Positions 24,101 to 32,275 of a stretch of DNA of 64,000 bases are shown here, piece by piece. Location of the stretch: contig NZ_QZCF01000011.1 in the NCBI RefSeq assembly GCF_003591485.1, positions 1 through 64,000 on the forward strand, given 5' to 3'. Under the pieces are notes generated by a model. That model made no database searches. It was not told the origin of the DNA and worked only from the letters and a program-made list of their open reading frames with translations. Numbering within the stretch: the stretch's first letter is position 1; every line of letters starts with the position of its first letter. The translations under genes were made by a program, and so were the position numbers. This DNA is from Paenibacillus sp. 1011MAR3C5 (GTDB lineage Bacteria > Bacillota > Bacilli > Paenibacillales > Paenibacillaceae).

Positions 24101-25221
24101 AGCTGACGACCGCGACAGAGGGGGCCGCGATATATTACACAACGGATGGAAGCGCGCCTTCGGCAAGCAACGGCACGCTTTATGGGGAGCCGCTCGTGAT
24201 CGAGCGAGATACAACGATCAGGGCTGTTGCCGTGAAAACGGGATATACGAACAGCCCAGTCCTTACCGTTAGCTTCACGGTGATCATTCCTGAGGAAGAG
24301 CCTGAAGCAGCAATGCCAGCGGCAAGTGTCGAGAGCGGAAGCGTGGAGCCTGGCACAGTGATCGAGCTGACAACTGCGACAGAGGGAGCCGCGATTTATT
24401 ACACAACGGATGGAAGCGCGCCTACAGCAAGCAACGGCACGCTTTATGAGGAGCCGCTTGTGATCGAGCGAGATACAACGATCAAGGCTGTAGCTGTGAT
24501 GACAGGTTATACGAACAGCCCAGTCCTTACCGTTAGCTTCACGGTGATCATTCCTGAGGAAGAGCCTGAAGCAACAATGCCAGCGGCAAGTGTCGAGAGC
24601 GGAAGCGTGGAGCCTGGCACAGAGATCGAGCTGACGACCGCGACAGAGGGGGCCGCGATTTATTACACAACCGATGGAAGCGCGCCTTCGGCAAGCAACG
24701 GCACGCTTTATGAAGGTCCGTTCGTGATCGAGCGAGATACAACGATCAAGGCTGTAGCTGTGAAGACAAGTTATACGAACAGCCCAGTCCTTACCGTTAG
24801 CTACACGGTGATTATTCCTGAGAAAGAGAGGCCTGAATTTGCCGAAGGGTACCCTAAGACGTATGCCGAAACGTTGGATGAACTTACGCTCATCAACGTC
24901 CTCGTGCAGACAGATCAATCGGGTATGGTGTTTTTCATTGTAGTGCCGCATGATGCAGCCGCACCTTCAACAGAGCAAATGTTAGCAGGCTTCGTTAGCC
25001 CCGATCCGGGCTGGCTGGCTTACTACTATGCGGATATTGCAGCAGATCGGGAGTTTCATTACGCAGTAGAGTTGAAGGACCAGGTCACAGAGTATGATGT
25101 TTACGTCGTATCTGTGGTAGGTTTCGATGGAGCGGCAAGCAAGGTTCGCAAAGCGACAGTTGTAGCTCCTCCGGAAATAGATCAGCCTGATGAAGATGGG
25201 GAATTGCAGCCAACTTCATAA
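21184..25221 (+). CDS. Giant secreted NHL / stalk / FecR / chitobiase-repeat protein
   Basis: The start at 21184 (MKKTIVYLLITMLILTAV) begins a clear signal peptide and follows GGAGGCAAGAAGG; longer starts upstream lack both. The 1345-residue product has NHL beta-propeller repeats (about 50-410; recurring GNVYIADSENHVIR, GTVYVADALNHMIRR), a copper-amine-oxidase-N-like stalk domain (about 420-535; GRTMVPVRALSEKMG, GRTYVPLRFFSEAFG), a FecR-like domain (about 560-690; GDRIITEFQSSA, TDVRGTNF), a Gln/Glu/Arg-rich coiled coil (about 730-940), three near-identical 88-residue chitobiase/beta-hexosaminidase C-terminal-type repeats (about 955-1218; AAIYYTTDGSAP) and a C-terminal beta domain. No SLH or LPXTG anchor is seen, so it is either released or held by its stalk domain. 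Likely a surface adhesin or matrix protein; no enzyme active site was found. Confidence 0.88.
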   Translation: MKKTIVYLLITMLILTAVPYASAEDNGIEDGKGDGTFKATDQMNRQEILSSVSVLAGSGDFDDWDGAALTASFRMPQGLAVGSDGSVLVADSNNHLIRQIRNGQVTTYAGFMLDADAHGIPSGGWNDGTKQTSAFNSPAGMDTDSEGNVYIADSENHVIRIISKGGMVSTLAGDGVLGHKDGAAAEARFDRPQDVAVAADGTVYVADALNHMIRRITPDGQVTTLNAPSDRVIEVTAGYAVPAGDYADGELSKSKFNEPTSLAIDGKGNLYVSDTGNHLIRYIDLAEGTVTTVAGLSQGELPVYEKGALYARGGYADGSSSEARFYSPRGIAVTEEQGLIITDSLNHAIRYFVNGQVSTIAGVPAQFGQVEGINGHNLLHLPTDVAVLPSGNLLIADSYNNQIRELEWYKLPGNLPENDQVKVVFGDQIIQFDAQPEIVQGRTMVPVRALSEKMGYEVGFEDSERKIELTKGDATARLQVGSLVIATENKTAGTQEQREMEAAPYIKAGRTYVPLRFFSEAFGADVAWDRNTRTVILREIAEAVEWAPPADRKTRAATLEQINGTVWISQAGGSLSYRAYDGMSLHHGDRIITEFQSSAILKTVDRKDELTVSENSELYISDLSSASQVKHTSFVLWSGMIGASVTPLIDSKDTFKIMTATAQTDVRGTNFIVGIDPVTGASRLFVSSGLVQGSGSGTDQGPVPVYPAQQLGVIPGSGSTEPNVPYILDPADFVNQASPAVIEQLLKQKQKLDQENREMLERMKNGAAGSGPGDNPYHLSPYDLEQFGENMNNLLANIARQALDQQKLDRDRLQEIIDEANKDSDNKIDLNHVPPLQLTEQQRQQQERQKRLEDERNRQQEEQSKQREQQALRDSLMNKILAEKERLEQENKKQQEAALKRAEDLLKQQLSDAEKQRFEQQQQALERQKQQQEAAQRPQAPAPSGPPTPAQPRAAMPAASIESGSVKPGTEIELTTATEGAAIYYTTDGSAPSASNGTLYGEPLVIERDTTIRAVAVKTGYTNSPVLTVSFTVIIPEEEPEAAMPAASVESGSVEPGTVIELTTATEGAAIYYTTDGSAPTASNGTLYEEPLVIERDTTIKAVAVMTGYTNSPVLTVSFTVIIPEEEPEATMPAASVESGSVEPGTEIELTTATEGAAIYYTTDGSAPSASNGTLYEGPFVIERDTTIKAVAVKTSYTNSPVLTVSYTVIIPEKERPEFAEGYPKTYAETLDELTLINVLVQTDQSGMVFFIVVPHDAAAPSTEQMLAGFVSPDPGWLAYYYADIAADREFHYAVELKDQVTEYDVYVVSVVGFDGAASKVRKATVVAPPEIDQPDEDGELQPTS
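24049..24840. repeat. Three 264-bp near-identical tandem repeats
   Basis: The unit starting ATGCCAGCGGCAAGT begins at 24049, 24313 and 24577, exactly 264 bp apart, and encodes 88 residues with AAIYYTTDGSAP in each. Identity at the DNA level is very high, which suggests recent duplication or gene conversion and makes copy-number change and assembly error likely. Confidence 0.9.
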
Positions 25222-25242
25222 TGTAAATGGAAAATGAAGAGA

Positions 25243-25292
25243 GACAAATACCCTAACGTCACAAGTTGTGATTTATGGGTATTTGTCTTTTT
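25243..25292 (+). terminator. Intrinsic terminator between convergent genes
   Basis: GACAAATACCC (25243-25253) pairs with GGGTATTTGTC (25277-25287), followed by T5. It lies between the NHL protein gene and the minus-strand coiled-coil gene. Confidence 0.8.
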
Positions 25293-25324
25293 CATTCTGT
25301 TGGAGGGCGTTTGCGCGAACATTT

Positions 25325-25672
25325 CTATGAATTGGCTTTAAGCAGCAGCTCTTTTATTTCACGAAGCTGGCTTTCCGTCATGTGTTGGGATTGCTCGATG
25401 GCAGTCAGCTTTTTCTCTACTTGCTCCAGGCGAAGCTGAGTATCTTTTTGTATGTGCTCGGCTTCCTTTTGCGTTTTGGAGTTGTCCATGACAACGAGAA
25501 TGGTAAGGCCTGCGCTGGCAATCGTCAAACCTCTGGCAATTTGATTCAAATCCAGTTCATTCAGGGCGAATAGGCAATCCGAAAGTCCTGCCCCCATTAA
25601 TATGCCGCCGATCGTGACAATTCCGTTCCATTTCCACTTATCCGGGATGATATTTCGTGTTTGTTTCATCAT
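25325..25672 (-). CDS. Small membrane protein with C-terminal coiled coil
   Basis: The ATG at 25672 (MMKQTRNIIPDKW) has GAAGGAG 5 nt upstream; a longer frame to 25726 has none. Two hydrophobic segments (about 16-38 and 42-62) are followed by a charged heptad region (about 70-112; EAEHIQKDTQLRLEQVEKKL) that should form a coiled coil. This layout fits a small membrane-tethered oligomer or a holin-like or sensor-adapter protein, but no family is recognised. It is divergent from the tetR gene. Confidence 0.65.
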   Translation of the reverse strand: MMKQTRNIIPDKWKWNGIVTIGGILMGAGLSDCLFALNELDLNQIARGLTIASAGLTILVVMDNSKTQKEAEHIQKDTQLRLEQVEKKLTAIEQSQHMTESQLREIKELLLKANS

Positions 25673-25831
25673 GAGAGCTCCTTCAGCATGGTAGTTATAG
25701 TAGCAATGTATATATCTATCATACATAAACGCTCAACGAACAAAAGCAGATGCCCTAAATAATTGAATGGAATAATTAGGATTGGAACGATATCAACGGT
25801 ACGACTGTCCAATGCCACAAAGCTGTAACAA

Positions 25832-25864
25832 TTTGCCCATTGTGCATGTTTGCCCATTGGGCAA
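25832..25864. promoter_or_regulatory. Candidate tandem operator upstream of tetR-mmpL
   Basis: TTTGCCCATTG occurs twice, 17 nt apart (25832-25842 and 25849-25859). The second forms a perfect palindrome TTGCCC-ATT-GGGCAA (25850-25864). The position 75-105 nt before the TetR-family gene suggests autoregulation, though the small divergent gene could share it. Confidence 0.5.
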
Positions 25865-25937
25865 TAATATTAATTAGAGGTTAACTAAGGACATACTAGT
25901 ACTAACTTTTAAAGAGAGGTGTACGCTTAGCCGGAAT

Positions 25938-26555
25938 ATGATGAATAAACCTGGTCTGCGCCATATGAAAAGGGAAGCTACCGCAAGTGCGCTTGCCGAT
26001 GCAGCTTTTGCGCTTGCGCTGGAGAAGGGGCCGGATGGCTTCGTAGTGGAAGAGATCGTCCAGCGGGCTGGCTACTCCAGAAGAACATTCGCAAACTATT
26101 ACTCCTGCAAAGAAGAGGCGGTGGCGGCAGCGGCTGTCAACTTCCAAGGAGCGGAAGAAGTCATCGAATGGATCGAGGCACTCGACAAAGAGAGGTCTCC
26201 GCTTGACAGCCTGTACCAAGTGTTGAAAATGCAAATGACAACGGAGCACTTCCACAAATTGCGCCAGCTCGTGTCGCTTTCCAAGCAGCACCCGACGCTC
26301 GAGCCATATATTCTAAGCGCGCTCCATGGCTTGCAGAGAAGCGCCCAGGAGATGTTAACCGAGCTGTCACGCGGACGTCACCCGGAGGGCTACACCCATC
26401 TTCTCACAGGCGCTGTTTACGGCGCGATTCTGCCGCTCTTGGACGGCAGCCTGAACGTGCGGCTCCCGGATCACTCTACAGCCGATACGGAGGATGCTGT
26501 TACATTCGAGCAATATTTGGATACCATGTTTGGTTACTTGCGTAAAGGATTCTAG
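25938..26555 (+). CDS. TetR/AcrR-family transcriptional regulator
   Basis: The 205-residue product has the N-terminal TetR HTH at about residues 12-58 (ATASALADAAFALALEKG...VEEIVQRAGYSRRTFANYY), with the typical AGYSRRTFANYY recognition helix, and an all-helical ligand-binding C-terminal domain. It directly precedes an MmpL/RND exporter (47 nt gap), the usual regulator-pump arrangement, so it likely represses that pump until an effector binds. The start codon is a double ATG without a strong site (GAGAGG is about 20 nt upstream). Effector unknown. Confidence 0.9.
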   Translation: MMNKPGLRHMKREATASALADAAFALALEKGPDGFVVEEIVQRAGYSRRTFANYYSCKEEAVAAAAVNFQGAEEVIEWIEALDKERSPLDSLYQVLKMQMTTEHFHKLRQLVSLSKQHPTLEPYILSALHGLQRSAQEMLTELSRGRHPEGYTHLLTGAVYGAILPLLDGSLNVRLPDHSTADTEDAVTFEQYLDTMFGYLRKGF

Positions 26556-26602
26556 CTGATAGTTAATCATTATTACAGTATGAAAAGGAGCAACATGATT
26601 CT

Positions 26603-28990
26603 ATGTCCACATTCTTGTACAAATTAGGCAAGTCGGCTTATAGCAAGCCTTGGGCCTTTATCATTAGCTGGATTGTCATTCTCGGGGCTGTACTTGCGAT
26701 TCTTGGGGTTAACGGCATACATGTCACGTCCGATATGAAAATCGAGGGAACAGAATCTCAGAAGGTGCTGGACAAGCTTGCAGAGGAACTGCCGGAAGCT
26801 TCCGGCGGACAGGCCAGCATCTTGTTCAAGGCGCCTCAAGGCGAACGCTTAGATACGGAGGAGCGTCTAGCCTCTATCATTGAAGCGGTGAATAAGGTCT
26901 ATAACGTAGAATACGTCATTAATCCGATTGAACTGGCTGAGAAAGCCGGAGTAACAGCAGGCGATGCCGCGCAAGGAGCGGGCGCTGCTCAAGGAAGCGA
27001 AGCAGCTCAAGGGAATGCGGTGCAAGGAAGTGATGCTGCTCAAGGGAATCAGCAGGCTGCCGCTGGAGAGCTTCCTCCGTTTGGCCCGCTAATGATGAAC
27101 GGAATGCCGGTGCCGGGCGTCATGCTCGCAACGGATGGCAGCGTAGCCCTGTTCCAATTCCAGTTCACCGTTCAGCAAATGTCGCTGCCGGATTCGGTGC
27201 CTGATTCCGTTATCGAAGCAGCCACAGCTGTGGAGAGCAGCGGAATTGAAGCCTTGCCGAGCGACTCGCTGATGAGCAAGCCTGCTATTGGCTCGACTGA
27301 GGCGATCGGTATTGCCGTCGCAGCTGTTGTATTGTTCATGACACTCGGTTCGGTAGTTGCAGCAGGATTGCCGTTGTTGACTGCTCTGATGGGTGTTGGC
27401 ATTAGCGTAGGGGGAGCATATGCCTTCTCGAAAATGTTCCATATGACCGATCTCACACCTGTTCTGGCGCTCATGGTAGGTCTGGCTGTCGGCATCGACT
27501 ACTCGCTGTTTATTGTAAACCGCCAGCGCCGGATGATTCTGGAGCAGGGAATCAGCGCGAAGGAAGCAGCGAGCAGAGCGGTAGGAACCGCGGGCAGCGC
27601 CGTCTTTTTTGCCGGGTTAACCGTAATTATTGCCCTATGCGGCATGCTTGTTATTGGAATCGGCTTCTTGTCTGCGATGGCGCTCGTAGCGGCTGTAGCG
27701 GTTCTCGTCAATGTGCTTGTCGCCTTAACCTTGCTGCCGGCGCTGCTAGCCTTGGTGGGCGAGCGGATCTGTTCGGAGAAAGCCCGCGCCAAGAGCCGGG
27801 AAGCGGCGAAGCAACCTCGCAATGGGACTGCACAGCGCTGGGTAACGACTGTGGTGAAGGGCCGCTGGGTCATTGTTTTGGGGGTTATCGTTATCCTTGG
27901 AGCGGCTGCGCTTCCAGTAGTGAAGATGGAGATGGGCATTCCTTCAGGCGCAACCGCGAACCTGGACACGGCCGCAAGACAAAGCTATGATGCGATTTCA
28001 GAGGGCTTTGGTGAAGGCTTCAACGGCCCGCTGCTCCTGGTGGCCGAGCCTCAAGAGTCTTCGGGGACGCTGGCGCCTGAGACGCTTGGCCTGTTAGTTC
28101 AAGAGCTTCAGCAGCATGAGAATGTATCAATGGTTACGCCAATGGGCTTGAATCAAACAGGCGATATGGCGATTATTAGCCTTATCCCGAAGACAGGCCC
28201 GACAGATGCGGAGACGAAGAACCTGGTGCAGGAGCTTCGCGATACGGATTCCGAGATGGCGAAGACGCATGCGATCAAGCTTGGCGTCACCGGATTTACG
28301 GCGATTAACATTGACATGTCGTCGAGATTGGCGGAGGTATTCCCGCTGTACGTGGGCATTATCGTCATTCTCTCTCTTATTATTTTGCTGCTCGTATTCC
28401 GCTCCATTATTGTTCCGGTCAAAGCGACTGTCGGATTCCTTCTCAGTATTCTGGCTACGTTCGGAGTAACGACGGCTGTGTTCCAATGGGGCTGGCTGCA
28501 CGATCTCTTCGGCTTCGACACGGGTGGTCCTCTGCTGAGCTTTATGCCAATTATGGTTACTGGTATTTTGTACGGACTGGCGATGGATTATCAGGTGTTC
28601 CTGGTTAGCTCCATGCGTGAATCTTATGTTCACGGACAACGCGGAAGAGCAAGCGTCATTCATGGATACGATCAAGCGAGCCGAGTTGTTGTAGCGGCAG
28701 CTATCATCATGGTATCTGTGTTTGCAGGATTTATCTTTGCTCATGATATTATGATTAAGCAAATTGGGTTTGCTCTGGCAATTGGCATTCTGATTGACGC
28801 ATTCATTATCCGGATGGCGCTCGTTCCTGCAGTCATGGCTATCTTCGGTGACAAGGCCTGGTGGCTGCCGAAATGGCTGGACCGCATGCTGCCGAACCTG
28901 GATGTCGAAGGCGACAAGCTGATCGCTGAACTGAAAATCCAGGAAGAAGGCTTGGCCAAAGTGGCGTCGGTACCGAGTCGCTCCCGCTAA
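26603..28990 (+). CDS. MMPL/RND-family transporter
   Basis: The 795-residue product has the RND layout: TM1 at about 15-37, an external loop, TM2-6 (about 230-380), a second TM7 (WVIVLGVIVILGAAALPV), a second loop and TM8-12. Paired Asp-Tyr motifs in the TM core, VGIDYSLFIVNR and AMDYQVFLVS, are those used for proton coupling in MmpL and related exporters. The first external loop carries an Ala/Gln/Gly low-complexity insert (AAQGSEAAQGN-like, about 125-155) not typical of the family. Likely exports lipids or hydrophobic drugs using proton-motive force. AAAAGGAG lies 12 nt before the ATG. Controlled by the adjacent TetR protein. Confidence 0.9.
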   Translation: MSTFLYKLGKSAYSKPWAFIISWIVILGAVLAILGVNGIHVTSDMKIEGTESQKVLDKLAEELPEASGGQASILFKAPQGERLDTEERLASIIEAVNKVYNVEYVINPIELAEKAGVTAGDAAQGAGAAQGSEAAQGNAVQGSDAAQGNQQAAAGELPPFGPLMMNGMPVPGVMLATDGSVALFQFQFTVQQMSLPDSVPDSVIEAATAVESSGIEALPSDSLMSKPAIGSTEAIGIAVAAVVLFMTLGSVVAAGLPLLTALMGVGISVGGAYAFSKMFHMTDLTPVLALMVGLAVGIDYSLFIVNRQRRMILEQGISAKEAASRAVGTAGSAVFFAGLTVIIALCGMLVIGIGFLSAMALVAAVAVLVNVLVALTLLPALLALVGERICSEKARAKSREAAKQPRNGTAQRWVTTVVKGRWVIVLGVIVILGAAALPVVKMEMGIPSGATANLDTAARQSYDAISEGFGEGFNGPLLLVAEPQESSGTLAPETLGLLVQELQQHENVSMVTPMGLNQTGDMAIISLIPKTGPTDAETKNLVQELRDTDSEMAKTHAIKLGVTGFTAINIDMSSRLAEVFPLYVGIIVILSLIILLLVFRSIIVPVKATVGFLLSILATFGVTTAVFQWGWLHDLFGFDTGGPLLSFMPIMVTGILYGLAMDYQVFLVSSMRESYVHGQRGRASVIHGYDQASRVVVAAAIIMVSVFAGFIFAHDIMIKQIGFALAIGILIDAFIIRMALVPAVMAIFGDKAWWLPKWLDRMLPNLDVEGDKLIAELKIQEEGLAKVASVPSRSR

Positions 28991-29030
28991 TCCAAGACCT
29001 GCGAATCAAATGTAATACAAGTCCAAAGAA

Positions 29031-29093
29031 AAAACACCTTCAAAGCTGGCTGCCAGTCTGATGACGAGGCATCAGGCGCTTGAAGGTGTTTTT
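29031..29093 (+). terminator. Long hairpin between convergent mmpL and rnhA genes
   Basis: AAAACACCTTCAA (29031-29043) pairs with TTGAAGGTGTTTT (29080-29092), with an inner GC-rich structure and A/T tracts on both sides. It can terminate both genes. Confidence 0.75.
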
Positions 29094-29124
29094 GCGTTAG
29101 CTGCACATGGACTGCTTGAGGGAA

Positions 29125-29769
29125 TTACTTTCTTCCGAAATCCGCTTTGATCTCGCCCCAGACTTCGGTATTCCATTTCAGCACTTTATTGTCATACGTG
29201 TTGGACTGAAGCCATCTTATTGCCCGGTCGGCCAGCAGCCATATTTCCTTTGTGGAATCATCCCGGACAAGACTGGAGCTGATGCTTTTCTTTTTGAGCC
29301 AGCTTAGCGCGGTCTTGGAATCGGAATAAACCGTCTGCTTGCTTCCCTTTTGCTTCAGATAAGCCAGTCCGTGGACAATCGCAATGAACTCCCCGATATT
29401 ATTCGTCCCTTTTGCGATAGGGCCATGATAGAAGAGAATCTCGCCTGTTTGAGTATGTACACCCTTGTACTCCACAATGCCCGGATTGCCGCTGCAGCCG
29501 ACATCGACGCTGATGCTGTCCCAATCGATGTCTTCAACCGCATCCGGTGCGATTAGTACAGGCTTCTTCTTGACGGGCTTATCTGTGCTCTTCTGCCCCC
29601 AGTGCAGCCGCCATCCATCCCGGTAGGCTTGTTCAGCCTCCTCACGAGAGCCGAATGATTTATATTTCGCATCTGTGAAGTGATTCGTCTGCTCCTGGCA
29701 TTCTGCCCAAGTCGTATAGATGCCCGGCTTGTGGCCTGCCCATACGACATAAACCTTTTGTTTTGCCAC
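29125..29769 (-). CDS. rnhA: Ribonuclease H with N-terminal hybrid-binding domain
   Basis: The GTG at 29769 (VAKQKVYVVWAGHKPG) follows GAGAAGGTGA; an upstream ATG gives a poor N-terminus. Residues 1-50 are a caulimovirus-viroplasmin-type RNA:DNA hybrid-binding domain (YVVWAGHKPGIYTTWAECQ, KYKSFGSREEAEQAY), as in eukaryotic RNase H1 and some bacilli. The RNase HI domain follows a Lys/Pro linker and keeps the acidic residues in SVDVGCSGNPG, NNIGEF, YSDSKTA and the Asp in ADFGRK. It cleaves RNA in RNA:DNA hybrids such as R-loops. A single-gene unit. Confidence 0.9.
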   Translation of the reverse strand: MAKQKVYVVWAGHKPGIYTTWAECQEQTNHFTDAKYKSFGSREEAEQAYRDGWRLHWGQKSTDKPVKKKPVLIAPDAVEDIDWDSISVDVGCSGNPGIVEYKGVHTQTGEILFYHGPIAKGTNNIGEFIAIVHGLAYLKQKGSKQTVYSDSKTALSWLKKKSISSSLVRDDSTKEIWLLADRAIRWLQSNTYDNKVLKWNTEVWGEIKADFGRK

Positions 29770-29984
29770 TAGGTCACCTTCTCGATTCATAATTCGCAAA
29801 GGATACAATTCGATAGCCGACTGCTTAGTTCCTTCTATGGTTTCTAACCAGCGACGCAGATCAAGCCGGTGTTAAGGATCACGGACTGCTGGAATCTTCG
29901 TACATAGACCCTTGTAGACAGTCTTTGGGGAAGATGCTTACCTCAGTCTCTTTGATAAGGCCTGTTTCTTGCGAGATGTATGAA

Positions 29985-30788
29985 TTAGACAAGGGACGAC
30001 AGAAAGTCAAGAACATGATGATTGAATTCCTCCGGCTCCTCGACAAATGGAAAATGGCCGCAGCCCGGCATCGTAATTATTGTTGAGTTTGCGATTTTGG
30101 CATGAGCAGCATTCGCAGTGCGGATGTTGTAGGGATGATCCTGCCCGGGAACGATAATCAGAGTCGCGATAGGTAGTTCATGCAATCGACCGAATGCATA
30201 AGGCTTCGCAGCAAGTGATAGCTTTGGCGAGAAACGGCAGAAGTTGCGGCTGTTGCTCATATTTTGAACAACCCTTTGCCGTGCTTCTTTCTTGGCGTAT
30301 GCGGGAAAGCAATATTGCCAGAATGGATTGGCCAAGAATTGTGCAATAGCTTGCTCACGCCCTCTTAGGCGAACATGAATAAAGTTTTTGATGCCTTGCC
30401 ACATCAAGGAGGGAGGATAGCTGTTGCCATGAATCGAAGGCGCGACTAGAATCAGTGCCTTTACCAGCTCCGGATAGGCAAGCGAGAAGTCTACCGCAAC
30501 GCTGCCGCCGGATGACGAGCCTATTAAAGTGACGTTGCTCAATCCTAAAATGTCCACGAGCGCTTTTAAATCTTTTACATTGGAAAATGACGCAGTTGGA
30601 GTGCTTGATTGGCCATATCCCCGCAGATCATAGCGTATGCACTGATAGTGTGAGGAAAGCACGGAAGCTTGCTCATCCCAGATGCTGTGATCATTAAAAT
30701 TCCCGTGAATCATCATAACGGGATCGCCGACTCCGGCAACCGTATAGAAAATGCGCCCTCCGCTTACCTTGACATATTGTTCGCTCAT
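29985..30788 (-). CDS. Alpha/beta-fold hydrolase
   Basis: The 267-residue product has an HG oxyanion motif (MMIHGNFNDHSIW), nucleophile elbow GSSSGGS (Ser near 96), an acid in VPGQDHPY and the catalytic His in GCGHFPFVEEP, so the triad is complete. Length and pattern fit the haloperoxidase/esterase branch of the superfamily. No signal peptide is present. It begins 14 nt after the end of a ribbon-helix-helix gene, so the two form an operon. Substrate is not predictable. The 215 nt between its stop and the rnhA start hold no clear feature. Confidence 0.88.
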   Translation of the reverse strand: MSEQYVKVSGGRIFYTVAGVGDPVMMIHGNFNDHSIWDEQASVLSSHYQCIRYDLRGYGQSSTPTASFSNVKDLKALVDILGLSNVTLIGSSSGGSVAVDFSLAYPELVKALILVAPSIHGNSYPPSLMWQGIKNFIHVRLRGREQAIAQFLANPFWQYCFPAYAKKEARQRVVQNMSNSRNFCRFSPKLSLAAKPYAFGRLHELPIATLIIVPGQDHPYNIRTANAAHAKIANSTIITMPGCGHFPFVEEPEEFNHHVLDFLSSLV

Positions 30789-30802
30789 CGATAAGGCCCC
30801 CT

Positions 30803-31033
30803 TTACAATAAATCGGCATTGCTCAGGTTGTCCTCGATAATCGCTCTGATCACTTCGGATAGGGAGTAATCGCCCCTATGGCAGTAGCGGTCAATTTCCT
30901 CCCAGCAGGCTTGCGGCAAGGTTAATGAGATTTTGCGCGTCATGCCGATGGGCTTCCGGCCAGCCCCATTTCGATAGCCGCCCTTCGTGCTTGTCATAGA
31001 TCCCGTATCTTTGCTATTTATTATTTTTTCCAT
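30803..31033 (-). CDS. Ribbon-helix-helix (CopG-like) DNA-binding protein
   Basis: The chosen start (MEKIINSKDTGSM) is the second ATG, 15 nt inside the longer frame; GGGTGAT precedes it. After a flexible basic N-terminus (GGYRNGAGRKPIG) the segment RKISLTLPQACWEEIDRYCH...LSEVIRAIIEDNL has the beta strand and two helices of the ribbon-helix-helix fold. It probably dimerises and regulates its own operon with the hydrolase directly downstream. It does not look like a classic antitoxin, since the partner is a hydrolase rather than a toxin. Confidence 0.75.
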   Translation of the reverse strand: MEKIINSKDTGSMTSTKGGYRNGAGRKPIGMTRKISLTLPQACWEEIDRYCHRGDYSLSEVIRAIIEDNLSNADLL

Positions 31034-31108
31034 ATCATCACCCTGCAATGATCATTCCATATGATGACCGGGCAGTCAATTCATGCTACCTAAATCAAAA
31101 CGATAGCT

Positions 31109-32275
31109 CTAGTGATCGGATGTTCCGTAATCTTTGATCGTTATTTTCACCTCGCAATGGATGGGGACCTCGCTAAAGGTTTGATCCCAATCATGCTTGA
31201 CCTTTTCCCACACACGAGGATATTCGATTCGCAACCGGTTGCCGAATCCGGATACGTCTGCTTGGTACTTATGTTGAATTTTATGGAGTACGTTTTTGAC
31301 TAAACGCTCGACCTCTTTTTCAGAAGCCTGCTCCGTTCTTTTCAAGTATCCATTTTCCAATTCCTTCTCCGAAGCATCCCAATGCTCAGCAATCCTTCCT
31401 TCGGACTCGATGATGACATCGAATGAAATGCGGTCCCCATCAACTTTAGATGTAATGACGCTCTTCATGGACAGAATTTCGTATACAATAGGCAGGCCAG
31501 TTGCTTCATCAAAACCTCTCACCAAACCGCCTTTTCCTTTTCCGGATAACCACGTTAAGCCCTCTAATTCTTCTTCATTCAAAAAACCGCTCAGTTTGTT
31601 TGACTTCCCTTTAATAACGGCAGCGCCTGTAAATTTGATCTCCCCTTTCATCGAGCTCACGCTTTGCAATAAAAAGCTGGCTCCTGAATTCAGCTTGCCT
31701 TGGATTTTGGTAAGTGTCATAGGGGGCAAGATTTTGGTCGTTCTGTCATGGCCTTGTGTCATCTCGATGAGTTGAAAGGCTGGAATATCAATGGGGTTCT
31801 TCGATTCTAGTGTACGGCTTGCCCGGTCTCTAGCGATCAGGATGAGTCCGCTTGGTCTCATCTCTTGCTCCCTGATAAAGAAGTCAAGCGTCTGTTGCAG
31901 ATTCAAGGAACGTGCAAGATTTTCTCCAATGACAAGTACTTTTGAATGTTCAGCAAAAGCACGCTTGTCGAATCTCAATATCATATTGCGTAAGGTAGGA
32001 AGGGCAGCATCGCCTGTCTCCGAAATGTTTATGTATGCTTTTTGATACGTTTTGCCTTCTTTTATACCTGTACCAATGGTCTCTGAGGTTAGAAATTGAT
32101 TCGTTACGGTAAGTAGACTTCGGCTATGCTCGGGGTCTTTCTTTTCCAAATCCAATGAAGTGCCTACAATGATCCCTAAATTCTCGATTTCTTTGCTGCT
32201 CCAGCAGCCTGCAAGAGGCAGAAAGATAAGAATGGCCAGTGTGCACAACAGCAATCGCAGTAGCTGATTATTCAT
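31109..32275 (-). CDS. Spore germination receptor C subunit (lipoprotein, GerAC family)
   Basis: The 388-residue product begins with a lipoprotein signal ending in LAGCWSSKEIENL, where the Cys is lipidated. The rest matches the GerAC/GerBC family (LGIIVGTSLDLEK, GKTYQKAYINISETG, LDFFIREQEMRP, AFQLIEMTQGHDRTTKI). It is placed on the outer face of the spore inner membrane and works with the A and B subunits to sense germinants. It overlaps the B gene by 4 nt and ends the operon. Confidence 0.93.
   Translation of the reverse strand: MNNQLLRLLLCTLAILIFLPLAGCWSSKEIENLGIIVGTSLDLEKKDPEHSRSLLTVTNQFLTSETIGTGIKEGKTYQKAYINISETGDAALPTLRNMILRFDKRAFAEHSKVLVIGENLARSLNLQQTLDFFIREQEMRPSGLILIARDRASRTLESKNPIDIPAFQLIEMTQGHDRTTKILPPMTLTKIQGKLNSGASFLLQSVSSMKGEIKFTGAAVIKGKSNKLSGFLNEEELEGLTWLSGKGKGGLVRGFDEATGLPIVYEILSMKSVITSKVDGDRISFDVIIESEGRIAEHWDASEKELENGYLKRTEQASEKEVERLVKNVLHKIQHKYQADVSGFGNRLRIEYPRVWEKVKHDWDQTFSEVPIHCEVKITIKDYGTSDH

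Noticed and set aside
23395..24214. Minus-strand frames opposite the coiled coil of the NHL protein
   Set aside because: Produced by the Gln/Glu/Arg codon bias of the coding strand; no start signals.
24013..24951. Long minus-strand open frame opposite the chitobiase repeats
   Set aside because: It mirrors the tandem repeats of the plus-strand gene, has no ribosome binding site and reads as Arg/His/Cys-rich shadow sequence.
30803..31033. Toxin-antitoxin pair with the alpha/beta hydrolase
   Set aside because: The partner is a typical full triad hydrolase, not a toxin fold; a simple regulator-enzyme operon fits better.
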